From the NCBI GenBank assembly GCA_921293015.1, contig OV121092.1, positions 8,438,001 to 8,502,000 on the forward strand: 64,000 bases of DNA, in the 5' to 3' direction. Below the pieces are notes generated by a model. It saw only the letters and a program-made list of their open reading frames with translations. It did no database searches and was not told where the DNA came from. Positions 11,931 through 22,493 of this stretch are shown in pieces. A program made the position numbers and the translations under genes. This DNA comes from Phorcus lineatus. Its lineage: Eukaryota > Mollusca > Gastropoda > Trochida > Trochidae. The stretch's first letter is position 1. Every line of letters begins with the position of its first letter.

Positions 11931-13594
11931 ACCAACCAAAGTCAAAGGTAATCAATCTTTCTTCATGTGAGCTAACTGAAACTCAAATAACAGTTCTCAA
12001 ATTGGGTTTAAAATTCACACCAACACCGAAACCTAATCCACATGATTTGGAAAATGATGTAAAAAGCTTTTGTAGAAAAATGAGATTTGCCGATCACTTC
12101 CATAAAGAGAATAATGATGATAGTGCAGTCGATGATAACAACGAAAGGGAATCTCTCTGTAAAAATAAATCAAAAACCATTCCTCCTAAAAGTAAAAACA
12201 AGCATTTAGAAAATTTCCTAGACATCATAACTAATCAGCCCCTTAGTAAAACAGAAAACATTAAATATAACATTAACACGAGAGAAAGAAAAGCAATAGA
12301 AGAACTGAGAAACAATAGCAATATCATTATAAAAGAAGCAGACAAAGGAGGGGCTGTAGTCATCATGGACTCTGACTATTACGAGTCCAAAATAATGGAA
12401 TTATTAAAGGATCCAACTTCTTATAAAACACTTCCTAAGAACATCGATCTGAAAATTATTTCAAATCTCAACAAATTAATTAACAAACATGATGGCAATC
12501 TCACAAAAGAAGAAATGGATTACATTTTAAACTTTGAGTTCAAAACAAGTAATTTCTATGGTCTTCCTAAAATCCACAAGTCTGAAATTATAAAAACACA
12601 AATTCAACTTCAAAACTCAGAATATGTTCAAATCCTCAGACCTGTTGATTTAAAGTTTCGACCCATAGTAGCTGGACCAGCCTGTCCGACACACAGGTTA
12701 AGCAATTTCATTGATATCATTCTCCAGCCCTTCCTACAAAATATCAAAAGTTATGTTCGAGACGATTTGGACTTTCTCAATTATATTCCGGATCATACGC
12801 CGGATGATACACAGTTGGTAAGCTTTGATGTTACATCCCTTTACAGCAATATCCCTCATGATCTTGGTATAGAAGCACTCGAATACTGGATTGATAAACA
12901 CCCTGAAAATCTTAACGGTAGATTTGATAAAGTATTTATCATTGAATCAACTAAATTTATCTTGGAAAACAACTCCTTCCAGTTTAATGATATCCCTTTT
13001 TTACAAATTTTAGGCACAGCTATGGGAACAAAATTCGCACCTGTTTATGCAAATTTAGTTTTAGGCTACCTAGAGGAAAAATTGTATCTACAACTAAAAG
13101 ACATATATGGGGATGAATTCACAACAGATTTCATATCCAAATGGAAACGATACCTAGATGACTGTTTTTTATTATGGCAAACATCTAAGGGAGACATTCT
13201 AGACATCTTCAATATACTGCAGGACATGCATCCAAACATAAAATTCACATTTGAAACAAACCATAACGAGCTCCCGTTTTTAGATATCCTAATCATAAAG
13301 GAAGGGACTAAACTATTGACTGATATTTACCATAAACCCACTGATTCACAGCTTTATCTGCATTTCAAGAGTTCACATGAAAGGCATGTCAAAACAAATC
13401 TACCTTATTGCTTAGCACGGCGCATATGCACCATAATTAAGGATGAGAGGTTACGGCAAAAAAGGTTAGAAGAATTAAAAGATGCTCTGCAAAAACGGGC
13501 CTTCCCCAAAAATATGATTGACAAAGGTATTGAAAAGGCAACCAACCACACCAAAAGAAAAATTAGAACAAAAACGTACTATAACATTTGTTAG
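11888..13594 (+). CDS. Penelope-type reverse transcriptase
   Basis: RNA-dependent DNA polymerase of the PLE. The frame is open from 11759 (after a TAG at 11756), lies -1 to ORF1, and has no ATG before 12080. The conserved PLE entry motif (VINLSS, then VLKLGLKFTPTPK) starts at 11948, so translation must enter upstream of 12080. The coordinate given assumes entry at the slippery site. Motifs in order: EADKGGAVV near 12335 (DKG motif typical of PLEs), FYGLPKIHK, FRPIVAGP, SFDVTSLYSNIPH near 12821 (motif A, catalytic Asp), GTAMGTKFAPVYANL near 13013 (motif B), RYLDD at 13148-13162 (motif C, two catalytic Asp), ELPFLDI and IYHKPTDS. All catalytic residues are present. The frame stops at 13594, where the endonuclease frame takes over at +1. 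Confidence 0.92.
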   Translation, partial: FFTEGPQEGDTNNLNQPKSKVINLSSCELTETQITVLKLGLKFTPTPKPNPHDLENDVKSFCRKMRFADHFHKENNDDSAVDDNNERESLCKNKSKTIPPKSKNKHLENFLDIITNQPLSKTENIKYNINTRERKAIEELRNNSNIIIKEADKGGAVVIMDSDYYESKIMELLKDPTSYKTLPKNIDLKIISNLNKLINKHDGNLTKEEMDYILNFEFKTSNFYGLPKIHKSEIIKTQIQLQNSEYVQILRPVDLKFRPIVAGPACPTHRLSNFIDIILQPFLQNIKSYVRDDLDFLNYIPDHTPDDTQLVSFDVTSLYSNIPHDLGIEALEYWIDKHPENLNGRFDKVFIIESTKFILENNSFQFNDIPFLQILGTAMGTKFAPVYANLVLGYLEEKLYLQLKDIYGDEFTTDFISKWKRYLDDCFLLWQTSKGDILDIFNILQDMHPNIKFTFETNHNELPFLDILIIKEGTKLLTDIYHKPTDSQLYLHFKSSHERHVKTNLPYCLARRICTIIKDERLRQKRLEELKDALQKRAFPKNMIDKGIEKATNHTKRKIRTKTYYNIC

Positions 13595-14177
13595 TACCCA
13601 CAATCCAAACAATCCAAATATGTTCCCTATAATTCAGAATAACTTAAGTCTCTTAACCCAAGATAAAAAGCTAAAAGATATGCTTGAAAAACATACCATA
13701 ATTAAAAGCAAAAGGCAACCAAATAACTTGAAAAGGTTACTGACTAGAGCAAAATTCAGTAATCATAACACTGAAGCTGAAGTTACTAAATGCCAGGATA
13801 AAAGATGCGGTACCTGCCCTATCATTATGGAAGGCAAAAACTTCAAATTTGAGAAAGGGGAATCCTTTCAAGTTAAGCACACAATGAATTGCAGATCAAA
13901 AAATGTAATTTATGCAGTTCTCTGCCCAAAATGCAAACTAACATACATAGGGCAAACTAGTAATCTACAAGCACGAGTCCGGGTTCACAAACAACAAATT
14001 AATGACCCTAACCTCCGCCATCTGAAGATAAGCAAACACATTGCGAATTGCAATAATGGAAATTTTGCTATCTTTCCTTTCTACAAAGTTTATACAAAGT
14101 CAGAAAATACAACCATTACTCTTGAAATAAAAGAGACATTTTTTATCAACAAGTTTTCTCCATCATTGAACTGTTAG
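13518..14177 (+). CDS. PLE GIY-YIG endonuclease domain
   Basis: C-terminal nuclease that would nick target DNA for retroelement insertion. The frame opens after a TGA at 13515 and has no ATG before 13620, so it is not an independent gene. It is the continuation of the RT in the +1 frame. The linker reads FVSTHNPNNPNMFPII, as at the usual RT to endonuclease junction. A Cys cluster KCQDKRCGTC near 13788 and CRSKNVIYAVLCPKC near 13890 give the zinc-finger-like Cys pairs found beside PLE nucleases. The GIY part is IYAVLC, the YIG part is YIGQT (13944-13958), followed by RVRVHK with the expected Arg, and KETFFINKF with the expected Glu. The one-base frame change probably lies at or near the A5 run at 13570-13574. 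An indel in this copy is more likely than programmed +1 slippage. Confidence 0.88.
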   Translation: MTKVLKRQPTTPKEKLEQKRTITFVSTHNPNNPNMFPIIQNNLSLLTQDKKLKDMLEKHTIIKSKRQPNNLKRLLTRAKFSNHNTEAEVTKCQDKRCGTCPIIMEGKNFKFEKGESFQVKHTMNCRSKNVIYAVLCPKCKLTYIGQTSNLQARVRVHKQQINDPNLRHLKISKHIANCNNGNFAIFPFYKVYTKSENTTITLEIKETFFINKFSPSLNC

Positions 14178-14305
14178 CTCACATAAGGAAGCGATTACTA
14201 TTGTGATATATTGGATTATGAGTGTTTAATTGCACTTCTCGGTCCCATCAGTGATAAATGCAACATTGCAGAATCACCAACCCTGAACAACCCCATTGTG
14301 TTCGA
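14178..14305 (+). other. PLE 3' untranslated spacer
   Basis: About 130 bp between the endonuclease stop and the right arm. I see no motif in it. Confidence 0.6.
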
Positions 14306-14553
14306 GTCACACCCAATTAGGGGTGCCTGAGGCTATTATTACGTGATTGGCAACGAATGACTGATTAACCAATTACCCATTCACATATATGAATGTATGA
14401 ATTTATTGTCTTGTTCCTTCTATAAATATGTGTATACTTTATTTGTCAAACATACTTGAAAAGACCGATACACTGGTCGAAATGAATTCATCGTATCGTA
14501 TTAAAGAAGATTGATCCAGTCAGAACCATCCGATGTTTACTCTTTCTTATATA
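14306..14553 (+). repeat. PLE right inverted arm (248 bp)
   Basis: Inverted copy of 10453-10700. It contains the hammerhead-like fold in the sense of the element's coding strand, then TATTAAAGAAGATTGATCC. That sequence closely resembles the PLE terminal sequences at about 53.6 kb and 41.1 kb. The AT tract outside is separated from the arm by about 40 bp that have no counterpart on the left. Confidence 0.9.
14452..14496 (+). ncRNA. Hammerhead-like ribozyme fold with variant core
   Basis: Three helices can be drawn directly. Helix I is ATAC (14452-14455) with GTAT (14493-14496). Helix II is GACC/GGTC around an 8-base loop (14463-14478). Helix III is ATGA/TCAT around 2 bases (14482-14491). The core strands are UUGAAAA (14456-14462), GAA (14479-14481) and C at 14492 as the cleavage-site base. 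The canonical core is CUGANGA...GAAA...UH. The differences are at positions 3 and 8, which normally pair C-G and here would pair U-A. Hammerheads with very short helix III are known in PLE terminal repeats. Whether this variant cleaves is unknown. Confidence 0.5.
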
Positions 14554-14590
14554 TAACTTTCCTTCACGTGAGAAACCTACTCTCCTTTTT

Positions 14591-14593
<3 letters not shown>

Positions 14594-14649
<56 letters not shown>
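14594..14649. repeat. (AT)n microsatellite at right PLE boundary
   Basis: About 55 bp of AT dinucleotides ending in GGATTTGATATAC, the mirror image of the left tract. Confidence 0.9.
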
Positions 14650-14651
<2 letters not shown>

Positions 14652-17609
14652 ATTTGATATACTATATATATCCCATTGTCATAGAAATATTATCTACTAT
14701 CAATCGATAACTGCTGCTAAAGCGTGTTTCAATTATTTGAGGTAGAGAATTGGATTCACATAACATAAACAAACATGTTATTTTGTTTCTCTAGCATTAT
14801 TTGTGTAACTAAATAACGTGCTCAAACATCTTTTTCTTTTCATATTTTAAAGCTAACAGTGATGACTTGCCTTCCAAAAAATCTTTGTTTTAATGATCTA
14901 AGGTATTATTATTAAGCCTTTTGAATTCAATTCCAAACAAAAAGCGAAGGTTTTGCATGCACAGAATACATTATAATTTCAGATAATAACACTAAACGTC
15001 ATCAAAGAAGAAGAATGATAAATTCATATTGATAGCACGAAAATTGCTTATGTGAAAATTATATATGGGATACAAAAGCTGTAACGAAATACTCATTTTA
15101 CATTCTTTACGAAGTGATAACGTTTTTAAATATGAAACAGTAGCTCAATCATTAGACAATCCATATGATCTTATATCATCAAAATCTATATATAACATCA
15201 TTCGATCATTAGGATCATTATTTAGTAGAAACGGAATCTATCGTTAGTTAAAGTGGCATATGTGTGAGTGCTTCTCCCAATAACAGATTTTGATAATGCC
15301 AAAATTCAATATTCAAACTATCGCATGTGAAATTTATGTTCATTCCTACAATGGCAAACACATCACAATTACCTTTCACAAAAAAGAATCAGGAAATGGC
15401 CATGTGCATGTTCAGGTGTTAACTCTGCTTTTTTAAATATATGTATGTACTATGTAATGCGGTGAATTTCTTGTAGCATTCAACCAAACTTTACTGCATG
15501 CATATGTAAAATCATATTTTCATCATATCTCAAATAAATCACATTACTAACACTGTTTGCAGCTGCAGTAAATACACGACATTAGCACCTTTTCAGATGT
15601 TGTTAGTCCTTGGATATGTCAGCATCAATCCATCTAAGATGTTCACATAATCTGAAATGTCAGCATAGCATCTGACTCCCATTCACTAAATCCCAGCTCA
15701 CCCAGGTGAAGTGAACATTAACCGCGACTTAAAGCTCACGAGTACCACATCTTACCAACAAATGTCAAACAATATATGGAAGAAAAAATCTATGCCACAT
15801 TTGCTTCTTATCCTCGAATGTCAATAATGATAATAGCCGACAGCGTTTGTTCATTTTAGTTGAAATTCATACCCTCTGATGTAAATATGGATTGAAATCT
15901 TTAACAAATAGTGTGAATGCCACTTACTGCGCTTTCAATAAAACATTATCGTTCATACAACCATAAATGACCACCTCTGTCTAAAGAACAATATGAGTAA
16001 GTGAATGTTATCCTAAAATAGTTGGAACTGTAGATTTATATAACTTCAGGTCAAATACATTCTCTATAAAATGCCATTATGGTGAATACTTATATAACGC
16101 TTGGCGTGTTCAAAGCGCCACGAGCATCACAACCCATGTGTAAGAACAAACATAATTACTTTTTACATTCTAAACTTCTTAAGAGTATGCAACCAAGAAG
16201 CTGATCAAGCGCTTGATGGTTATCTATCCAAAGTGCCTTCATTTTCAAATCAACTACCCATTGTATATCCGGCACGCACATTGTCTCTTGCCGAAACTGA
16301 CGCCACAAGTTTCATAACTCGTGTCTTGGGTGAACTAGGGCTTTACCCTTTAAACTTTCAGTTTATCCCGCATTTATGTGGGTAAGCTGGAAAAGTCTGA
16401 TGTTGCTGAACTTCACTGATACCAGTCAATAGAGCATTGCAAAAGACCACGTGCCACCAATTGATAGCAAACTCTCATATAAATACATCATGTTCATCAT
16501 GGAAGTTTTATAAACAGTGCATGGTTGAAAAAGGAAATCGTGTTTGATTCTTAGGCTTTAGCTTTTATACTTACATAAAACCATTAAATCTCTTTTAGGA
16601 AATATACACTTTTCTGATTCTGATTCTGATTTAGATGCAGACACGTGCGTACATTTGTGTGGGAGATTGCAACTTATATTATGACATGCAGATTAGATAT
16701 AATGTATTCTTGTAATAGGAAAATGTAAACAAGTTCTATCTATCATTCTTTGATCTTCCTTTCTTAATCGTTGTTTCTCTTCTTCACGCATGTTTAGTTA
16801 CTTCTTTTGGGGTTTTTTCTGTCGGTTTGTGATGGCGGCTTCAAATCTAAGAATAGTATTTGAACAGTATACTCTTGATTCATAATTCACATTTTCAAAG
16901 AAAAGTTAGCATGACTTTGTTTTCTGTCTAAGATGAATCTCAACTAGTCATTTGCAAGACAAGTGCAGAATATACTCAAACTTAAGGTTCAAGTTAACCT
17001 TAACTAAATAGACAGGGCGATTTACTAATCGTACATTTTCTATATTTATAATCTATGATTATCAACCATTGATCTATATCTTTATCGTCTGACAATGAAA
17101 TTTGCTGTCAGTAGAGAACGATCAGATCTTGCTACTTTATTTTCATATACTCAAAAGATTATCTATTGGCATCCAGAGGTTGTTTGCATTATAAGGGTGA
17201 GATGGATATTGTATAGATGTACAACATTGTAAACATATTCGACGTTTTGGTTTGATCCTTGATTGAAAAATTTCACGATAAGGTTTCGGTGTATTTCCTC
17301 ATACCAAAACGGTTTATTTTGGATAAAAAGATTATGTGATATGTTTGATATGTTCGTAAGCACGGGAATACCGTGGAACCTTAAAGAAAACCTTTTTTTC
17401 GAAGCAAGTAAAATCTATCAACAGTCATCCAAAGGACCTATAATTCAATATATGTACTCCAGATAGAAATTGAGGCATAAGCTAAAATCGTGATTATTTA
17501 AGGGACTTTCCATGAATACAGGTATGGATATAACATTGCAATTGAGACATAAATAAAACGATGTTTCAGAAAGAACATGCTCCTATGATCATTTACATAA
17601 CATTCTTAA
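14650..17609. other. AT-rich non-coding stretch with one odd GC-richer block
   Basis: No recognisable gene. The block at about 16,100-16,390 is less AT-rich than its surroundings and has a 94-codon open frame on the plus strand (MACSKRHEHHNP start) that I do not recognise. It ends in a hairpin-forming CCCGCATTTATGTGGG at about 16,366-16,381. A repeat fragment is more likely than a gene. Confidence 0.4.
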
Positions 17610-17980
17610 AAAGAAACATGCACAAAAATGCATTATCATTTGGATTATGTGGATGTTTCACCACAAATCTTCTGTGGCAAAAAATTAATCTAATTTCCAT
17701 GAAGGAAAATTGATTCTGGGAGAGTAGGAAAATAGAACCTGTAAATGGGTAACTCATTTATTATCATGTAGTAAAGAAATAATTTCCGCTGCAAGGTATG
17801 CTGTTGAAGAGGTTGGCCAACGTAGTAATTGTCATGTCCATTATGAACTAATTATTGCTGAGAAATATAGCATTGACAGAAACATTACAGCGTGCATACT
17901 AATTTAACATCATTATTGATGTGTTTCTCTAATAGGTTTAGCTTAAAGCAAATCTCCATCTTCACTGTTGCAAGGTGATT
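17610..17980 (+). repeat. Low-copy repeat, copy 2 (paired with 5.82-6.18 kb)
   Basis: Diverged counterpart of 5820-6180 in the same orientation, with shared blocks GCACAAAAATGCATTATCATT, CTGTAAATGGGTAACTC, AAATAATTTCCGCTGCAAGG and TGTCCATTATGA. Confidence 0.6.
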
Positions 17981-18583
17981 CTCTGACAAACTTCAGAATG
18001 TCACAATATAACAAAGTTGAATTTAATTCAATATATTTTACCACATATGAAAGGTTGTTCATGCATTCATTAATAATGATGGCCCTCTTAATCTGCAGAG
18101 TTTTTATCCCAGAAATATTGTTTCTTCAATCACAATTACAAAATTATGAATTTTGATTTACTTGATTATGCAAGAAGGCTGTGCAAGCTTTCAAGTGCAC
18201 TTTCTCAAACTTAAGAAATATTTTTCAGCTAGCTTTGAACAAGGAGTTAGTAAGAAATCAAGATCAGCCGTTTAAAATTTTTAAAACTTTAGATGATAAG
18301 ATTACCTTTGATGATTATTATATCTTTGACCTCTCACCTGTCTACTTCTTTTTTAACGTCCTGTTATCTGAATCATGATTTGTACAGAGATACATCGATG
18401 GGATTGCAAGGCATTCAGAAGGAAGGGAAAAGGATAAGCAAATTGTAGACATAAGTTTTGCTTCATTTGAAAAATGTGTGGAGTTCAGTATTTTCTGGTT
18501 AAATGCGGCCAGCATAACCGGAGTCTGACTCGATTTGTCTTCCATATACCTTTCACAGACTGAATGATCTGAGGCACATTTTC
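17981..18583. other. AT-rich non-coding stretch
   Basis: No gene, RNA or repeat recognised. Confidence 0.5.
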
Positions 18584-19030
18584 ATTTATCATCCAAAACT
18601 GTGTTCCACAGGAGATATCGCTAGTGGAAGATCAAGCGATATCTCCTAGGAGATATCTTTTGGCAGTAGATTTTGAACAATACCCCCCTGACGTCAAGTA
18701 TATGAGATCACAGTTGTTTTACATCATCAAGTAATGACATCACAATGTTATGACGTCATAAACACTACGACGTCACAATGCTATGACATCACCGCAACTG
18801 GAGTCTTAGGGCAGCATGGTGTTCAGTAATGTTCATTTGTCATTCAAATGTAATGAAAAATGATTTTTGATGATAAATAGAATCTCACCCTCGTGTCTTT
18901 TGATATCAAATATATCAACACTCGTTGATAAAAGTAAAAATATCCTCAGCAAGCCTCGGATATTTGTAACTTTCATCAACTCGGTTGATATAATTGATAT
19001 CAGAAGTTACGTGGGTGAGATTCTCTATAT
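18584..19030. mobile_element. Nested-palindrome MITE-like element, copy 2
   Basis: Collinear with 2024-2459, including the TTTATCATCCAAAA start, the repeated ATGACGTCA motifs and the terminal palindrome at 18882-19021. It carries an extra internal palindrome (GATATCGC, then GCGATATCTCC) near 18,617-18,650 not present in copy 1. Confidence 0.65.
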
Positions 19031-19059
19031 AATCATTTTCTAATCATTTAGACGTATGT

Positions 19060-19300
19060 GATATGAGGATTGCATGCATGTGAATAGAGTGTGGAGGAAG
19101 TGTTGCATTAGACAATCCATATTTCATTGCATTTAGATCCAGAGAGTGTAATCAACCCACAGTCGGTTGTCCGACATGATCATTCAACATCAACCAATGA
19201 TAAGCAAGGGGCATTGCTCTTCTGACATTTGAATCAAGACCATTGCATGTCCCACTAATGGAAAAGTTAAACTTTCGATATGCTGTTAATTTCTATTACT
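19060..19300 (+). repeat. Recurring ~250-bp module, most diverged copy
   Basis: Shares GCATGCATGTGAATAGAGTGTG, GCATTAGACA and TAGATCCA with the module at 23,470-23,740, and retains a weaker match through ATTGCATGTC and TATGCTGTTAAT. It is the most upstream relict of the array. Confidence 0.45.
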
Positions 19301-19740
19301 CTTCAGAACCAAATATGCAGTTCAGGTTTTTGCATGCGTCGCTGTGCCTTCCTGTAGCGTATGCGTAGTTTGCCTCGTGTATTTAGGTTTTGCCTTTCTG
19401 AAGTTATTCTATCATCAATGAATACATGTTAACTTTTATATTTTTATACATGTACTAATGATTGGTAGTTTCCATGCAAGATTACAGAACAAAATAGTCA
19501 CTTGAGATAACTTGCTGTAACTTTTATGCAGTTTATTCAGTTGATTTGTTTGCATTGTACATTTGGGATTTTCTTAATCTATTGTATCACCTATGAGAAT
19601 TCGTGGGTTTATATTTATTTACTTACGATTTAAGAGTCTTATCAGTCACTTTAAATAACGCAAGTTACGATTTGAAAAATAGATTTAGATTTAAACTTTA
19701 TTACAGTGAGACACTGACAGATATGTCCTAAATCTGCTGA
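19301..19740. other. AT-rich non-coding stretch
   Basis: Nothing recognisable. Confidence 0.5.
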
Positions 19741-19747
19741 TTGATCT

Positions 19748-20232
19748 TACAGGCCTGGTCACACAGCCCAAAAGTTGCATAAACGCATGAATCACGCACA
19801 CGATTCGAGTCTTACGCGATACATGAGCGATTTGCGCATTTCATCAGTTTGTCTGACGTGGAACGTCCGTCGATGATCGGCGCTTTACGCGATTCCGAGT
19901 TTTGAGCAGCTCACAACTCGGCTTCGCGTAAATGTTTACGCAGAACTGCGCTGTTTTACTTAAGTTTTGCATAGTGTGCGTAGTTCTTACGTGGACAGTG
20001 CGCGAAATATGCTTGGAATACTTTCCACTGACGATTAGCAGACATGGGACGCATGGTTGTGCGCAATTCATACGTGAATCATGCGTGATTCATAAGCAGT
20101 TCATTAGTGTAAGTGCGCAGATTTTGCGTGTTTTTTCAGTGGACCTTCCGTCGCTCACAACCACGTATTCGCCCTCTTTGCGTGTCTATGCGCTTAAGTG
20201 CGTGATTACGGAGAAAGTGAGATTGACGTAAC
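19748..20232. mobile_element. CpG-rich insertion, probable DNA transposon relic
   Basis: Beginning at AGGCCTGGTCACACAGCC, base composition changes sharply. CpG and GCG/CGC words become frequent (TTACGCG, TGCGTGATTCATG, GTGCGCAG) against a CpG-poor background. The change ends near GAGATTGACGTAACTG. Internal near-repeats are visible, such as GACGTGGAACGTCCGTCG near 19,855 and CAGTGGACCTTCCGTCG near 20,139. The GGCCTGGTCACAC start resembles the ends of foldback-type animal elements, but I cannot find a matching inverted end. Overlapping open frames on both strands (75 and 99 codons) are by-products of the composition. Confidence 0.5.
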
Positions 20233-22451
20233 TGATCCAGCTAAAATTTTTATTTCCTCTAAAATATCATCTCTAGAGTACGAGTCGTTTTTTTTACCTC
20301 AAACCTTTAGAAAAAAAATTTTCTCGCCAGGATTTCAACTGGTATTTTAATGCTACGCCTGACAGGTAATCAGTTTATTTACTGGAATTCATTGATACCT
20401 TAAACAGGCATTTATAAGTTGGTGTGGTAATACAACGTGAGTGGATAAAAACTTTTTAAAATTCTAACAACGTTTCTGGATGAAGAAGGGACAAGAAGAA
20501 GCACGAACATGTTGAGGGAAATCATAAATAGAAGTTTTTATCCATAAGATTGGTGTCCATGGTATTTACCTGTTAACAAAATTTTATCCAACCTGTCACA
20601 AAGAAGGAAAATTATAAAATCTACCCATTCTTTAAAGTGTGATTCATGATATATAATCTTCTTATGTCTGTATGCTCAATATAGGGCCACACTCATAATC
20701 AATAGTTTTCAATAGACCATAATGTTGCAGGAGAAATGTTATCAACCATTACAAATACTTATCAGTCAGACATTGCCCTGTACCATTAAATGAACTTCTC
20801 AATATAAGAATAACCTCATATTGAGTAGATGTAAACTATGCTTACTGGTTTAGCTGTTGTTGAATAAATTACATTTGCTCCATCATAGAAGACTGCAGTT
20901 TTAAATGACAATAAACTGGTCACAAATATTCATGTTTTATAGACCTCCCGGATAAAAAGAATAAATAATTTCTTTGGTCGTAGAGATATTTATTGAATTA
21001 TGTAAAATGGCGTAACGATGATAAAGACCACATCAGAATATTACCATCAAGTATTTCTCTCAGGAATTAAACATGCTCATGTATTCACGAACATCCTAGA
21101 AATCCTATTGATTAGAAGCCCCTCGTTATCATTAAAGCAATCGTTATTGTTGTTACTCAAGGGGTAAAAAACTGAAAACGGTAAACAGTCTATTTCAGGC
21201 AATATCTTAACACTAATGGTATAATTATTTCAAAGACGATTGCAGTTATAACACATCAAGTATGTGCTCTTAGGAGCTGTAGCTATCCTCCGTAAAGTAT
21301 GCTTTGGGGTAATATTATTATGTGATATTTTTTTCTTTATTATTGCCATTTTGTGGTACATGAACATCTATAGATATGATTCACTAACAAGAAGTGTGAT
21401 ACAGAGCATAGTACATACACCTTCAGCGATACACACACCATGGAAGGGATTGACATTGAGGACATATATGATTTTATAATTATCAAACCCTCAGTTTGGT
21501 TACAAATTTAAGGGTCTTTCGATATAACTAGATAATTAGTTGTTGTTCCTCGAGGAGTGGCATCACATGTTATACTATGATTAAATAAATGTTACTTTAC
21601 AAACATCGTCAATTGTCAATGCTTATTATGGTTTGGCAATTATCATTTGGCATTCAAAAGAATGATTCAATAATTTTGATGATATGACTAAGAAAAAATC
21701 TGTTTAATTGACCTCAAAGACTAAAACAGTTCGGAAAAAGGGATCTTAACATGCATACTGTATTAGTGTAAACCAAAATTGACTTACGGCTAATAAATGA
21801 AAGCGTGCCCGAGCCGTGGTAAACAATAACTCACTCAAATTTTTATAAAGGTTTAGAGTGTCATTTTAAAGTGGATATAATCGCTTGGCTCAAATAGAAT
21901 TAAACTCGGTCGATAGACTTATGAACAATTAGTTCCGAAGAAACAATGAAAGGATTAGTATCATGGCATTAAGGAAATACAAACTCTCAAAGATATCATG
22001 TTCATATAAAAAAAATATATTGTATTCCGAGAGAAAAATCTAAATGACCATTAACTTAGCCAAAAAAATTCACTATTCACGGCTTTGTGTTTACAGAATA
22101 TCAAATTGAAATCAGAGGAATAGATCAAAATTAAAGTAAAATACTAATTATGAATGAACTTATCAACAATTAAGTAAAATTTCGTTAATGTTATTATTGT
22201 TGTTTGATTGTATGATATCAATATGATGAAAGAATCACGGAAAGTCTTATGATAGTTTATTTTTATAGCATTCTAACCTGAAATCCGTACCAAGGTGTGT
22301 ATTTTTAGATAAAAGAGTACTGCCAATCATTTCCAAAATTATTTTAAATCGACAAATGACTCATAACAATTACAGTCAGTCAACCATGACGGCGATCCTC
22401 AATACTGGGCCGAGCGATGTTTTAATGACAGTTACCGTTGTGAGGTTTTTT
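20233..22451. other. AT-rich non-coding stretch
   Basis: No recognisable gene, RNA or mobile element. Confidence 0.45.

Positions 22452-22493
<42 letters not shown>
22452..22493. repeat. (GTT)n microsatellite
   Basis: About 14 uninterrupted GTT trinucleotides. Confidence 0.95.

Larger units (their letters stand above)
10453..14553 (+). mobile_element. Penelope-like retroelement with inverted terminal arms
   Basis: A 4.1-kb retroelement encoding ORF1, a PLE-type reverse transcriptase and a GIY-YIG endonuclease, in that order on the plus strand. It is bounded by 248-bp inverted arms (10453-10700 and 14306-14553) that appear identical on reading. PLEs are known to carry terminal repeats in direct or inverted orientation and to prime reverse transcription at endonuclease nicks. 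All three frames are long and free of internal stops, so the copy is young. It would be functional only if the two frame changes are bypassed or are real programmed events. The element lies within (AT)n tracts. A target duplication cannot be separated from the microsatellite. Confidence 0.9.

Noticed and set aside
16101..16385. 94-codon frame in a GC-richer block
   Set aside because: No domain recognised, and the terminal hairpin suggests a repeat fragment. Kept only as a remark in the stretch entry.
19844..20231. Paired open frames on both strands in the CpG-rich block
   Set aside because: They overlap and arise from fewer AT-rich stop codons in the GC-richer insertion.
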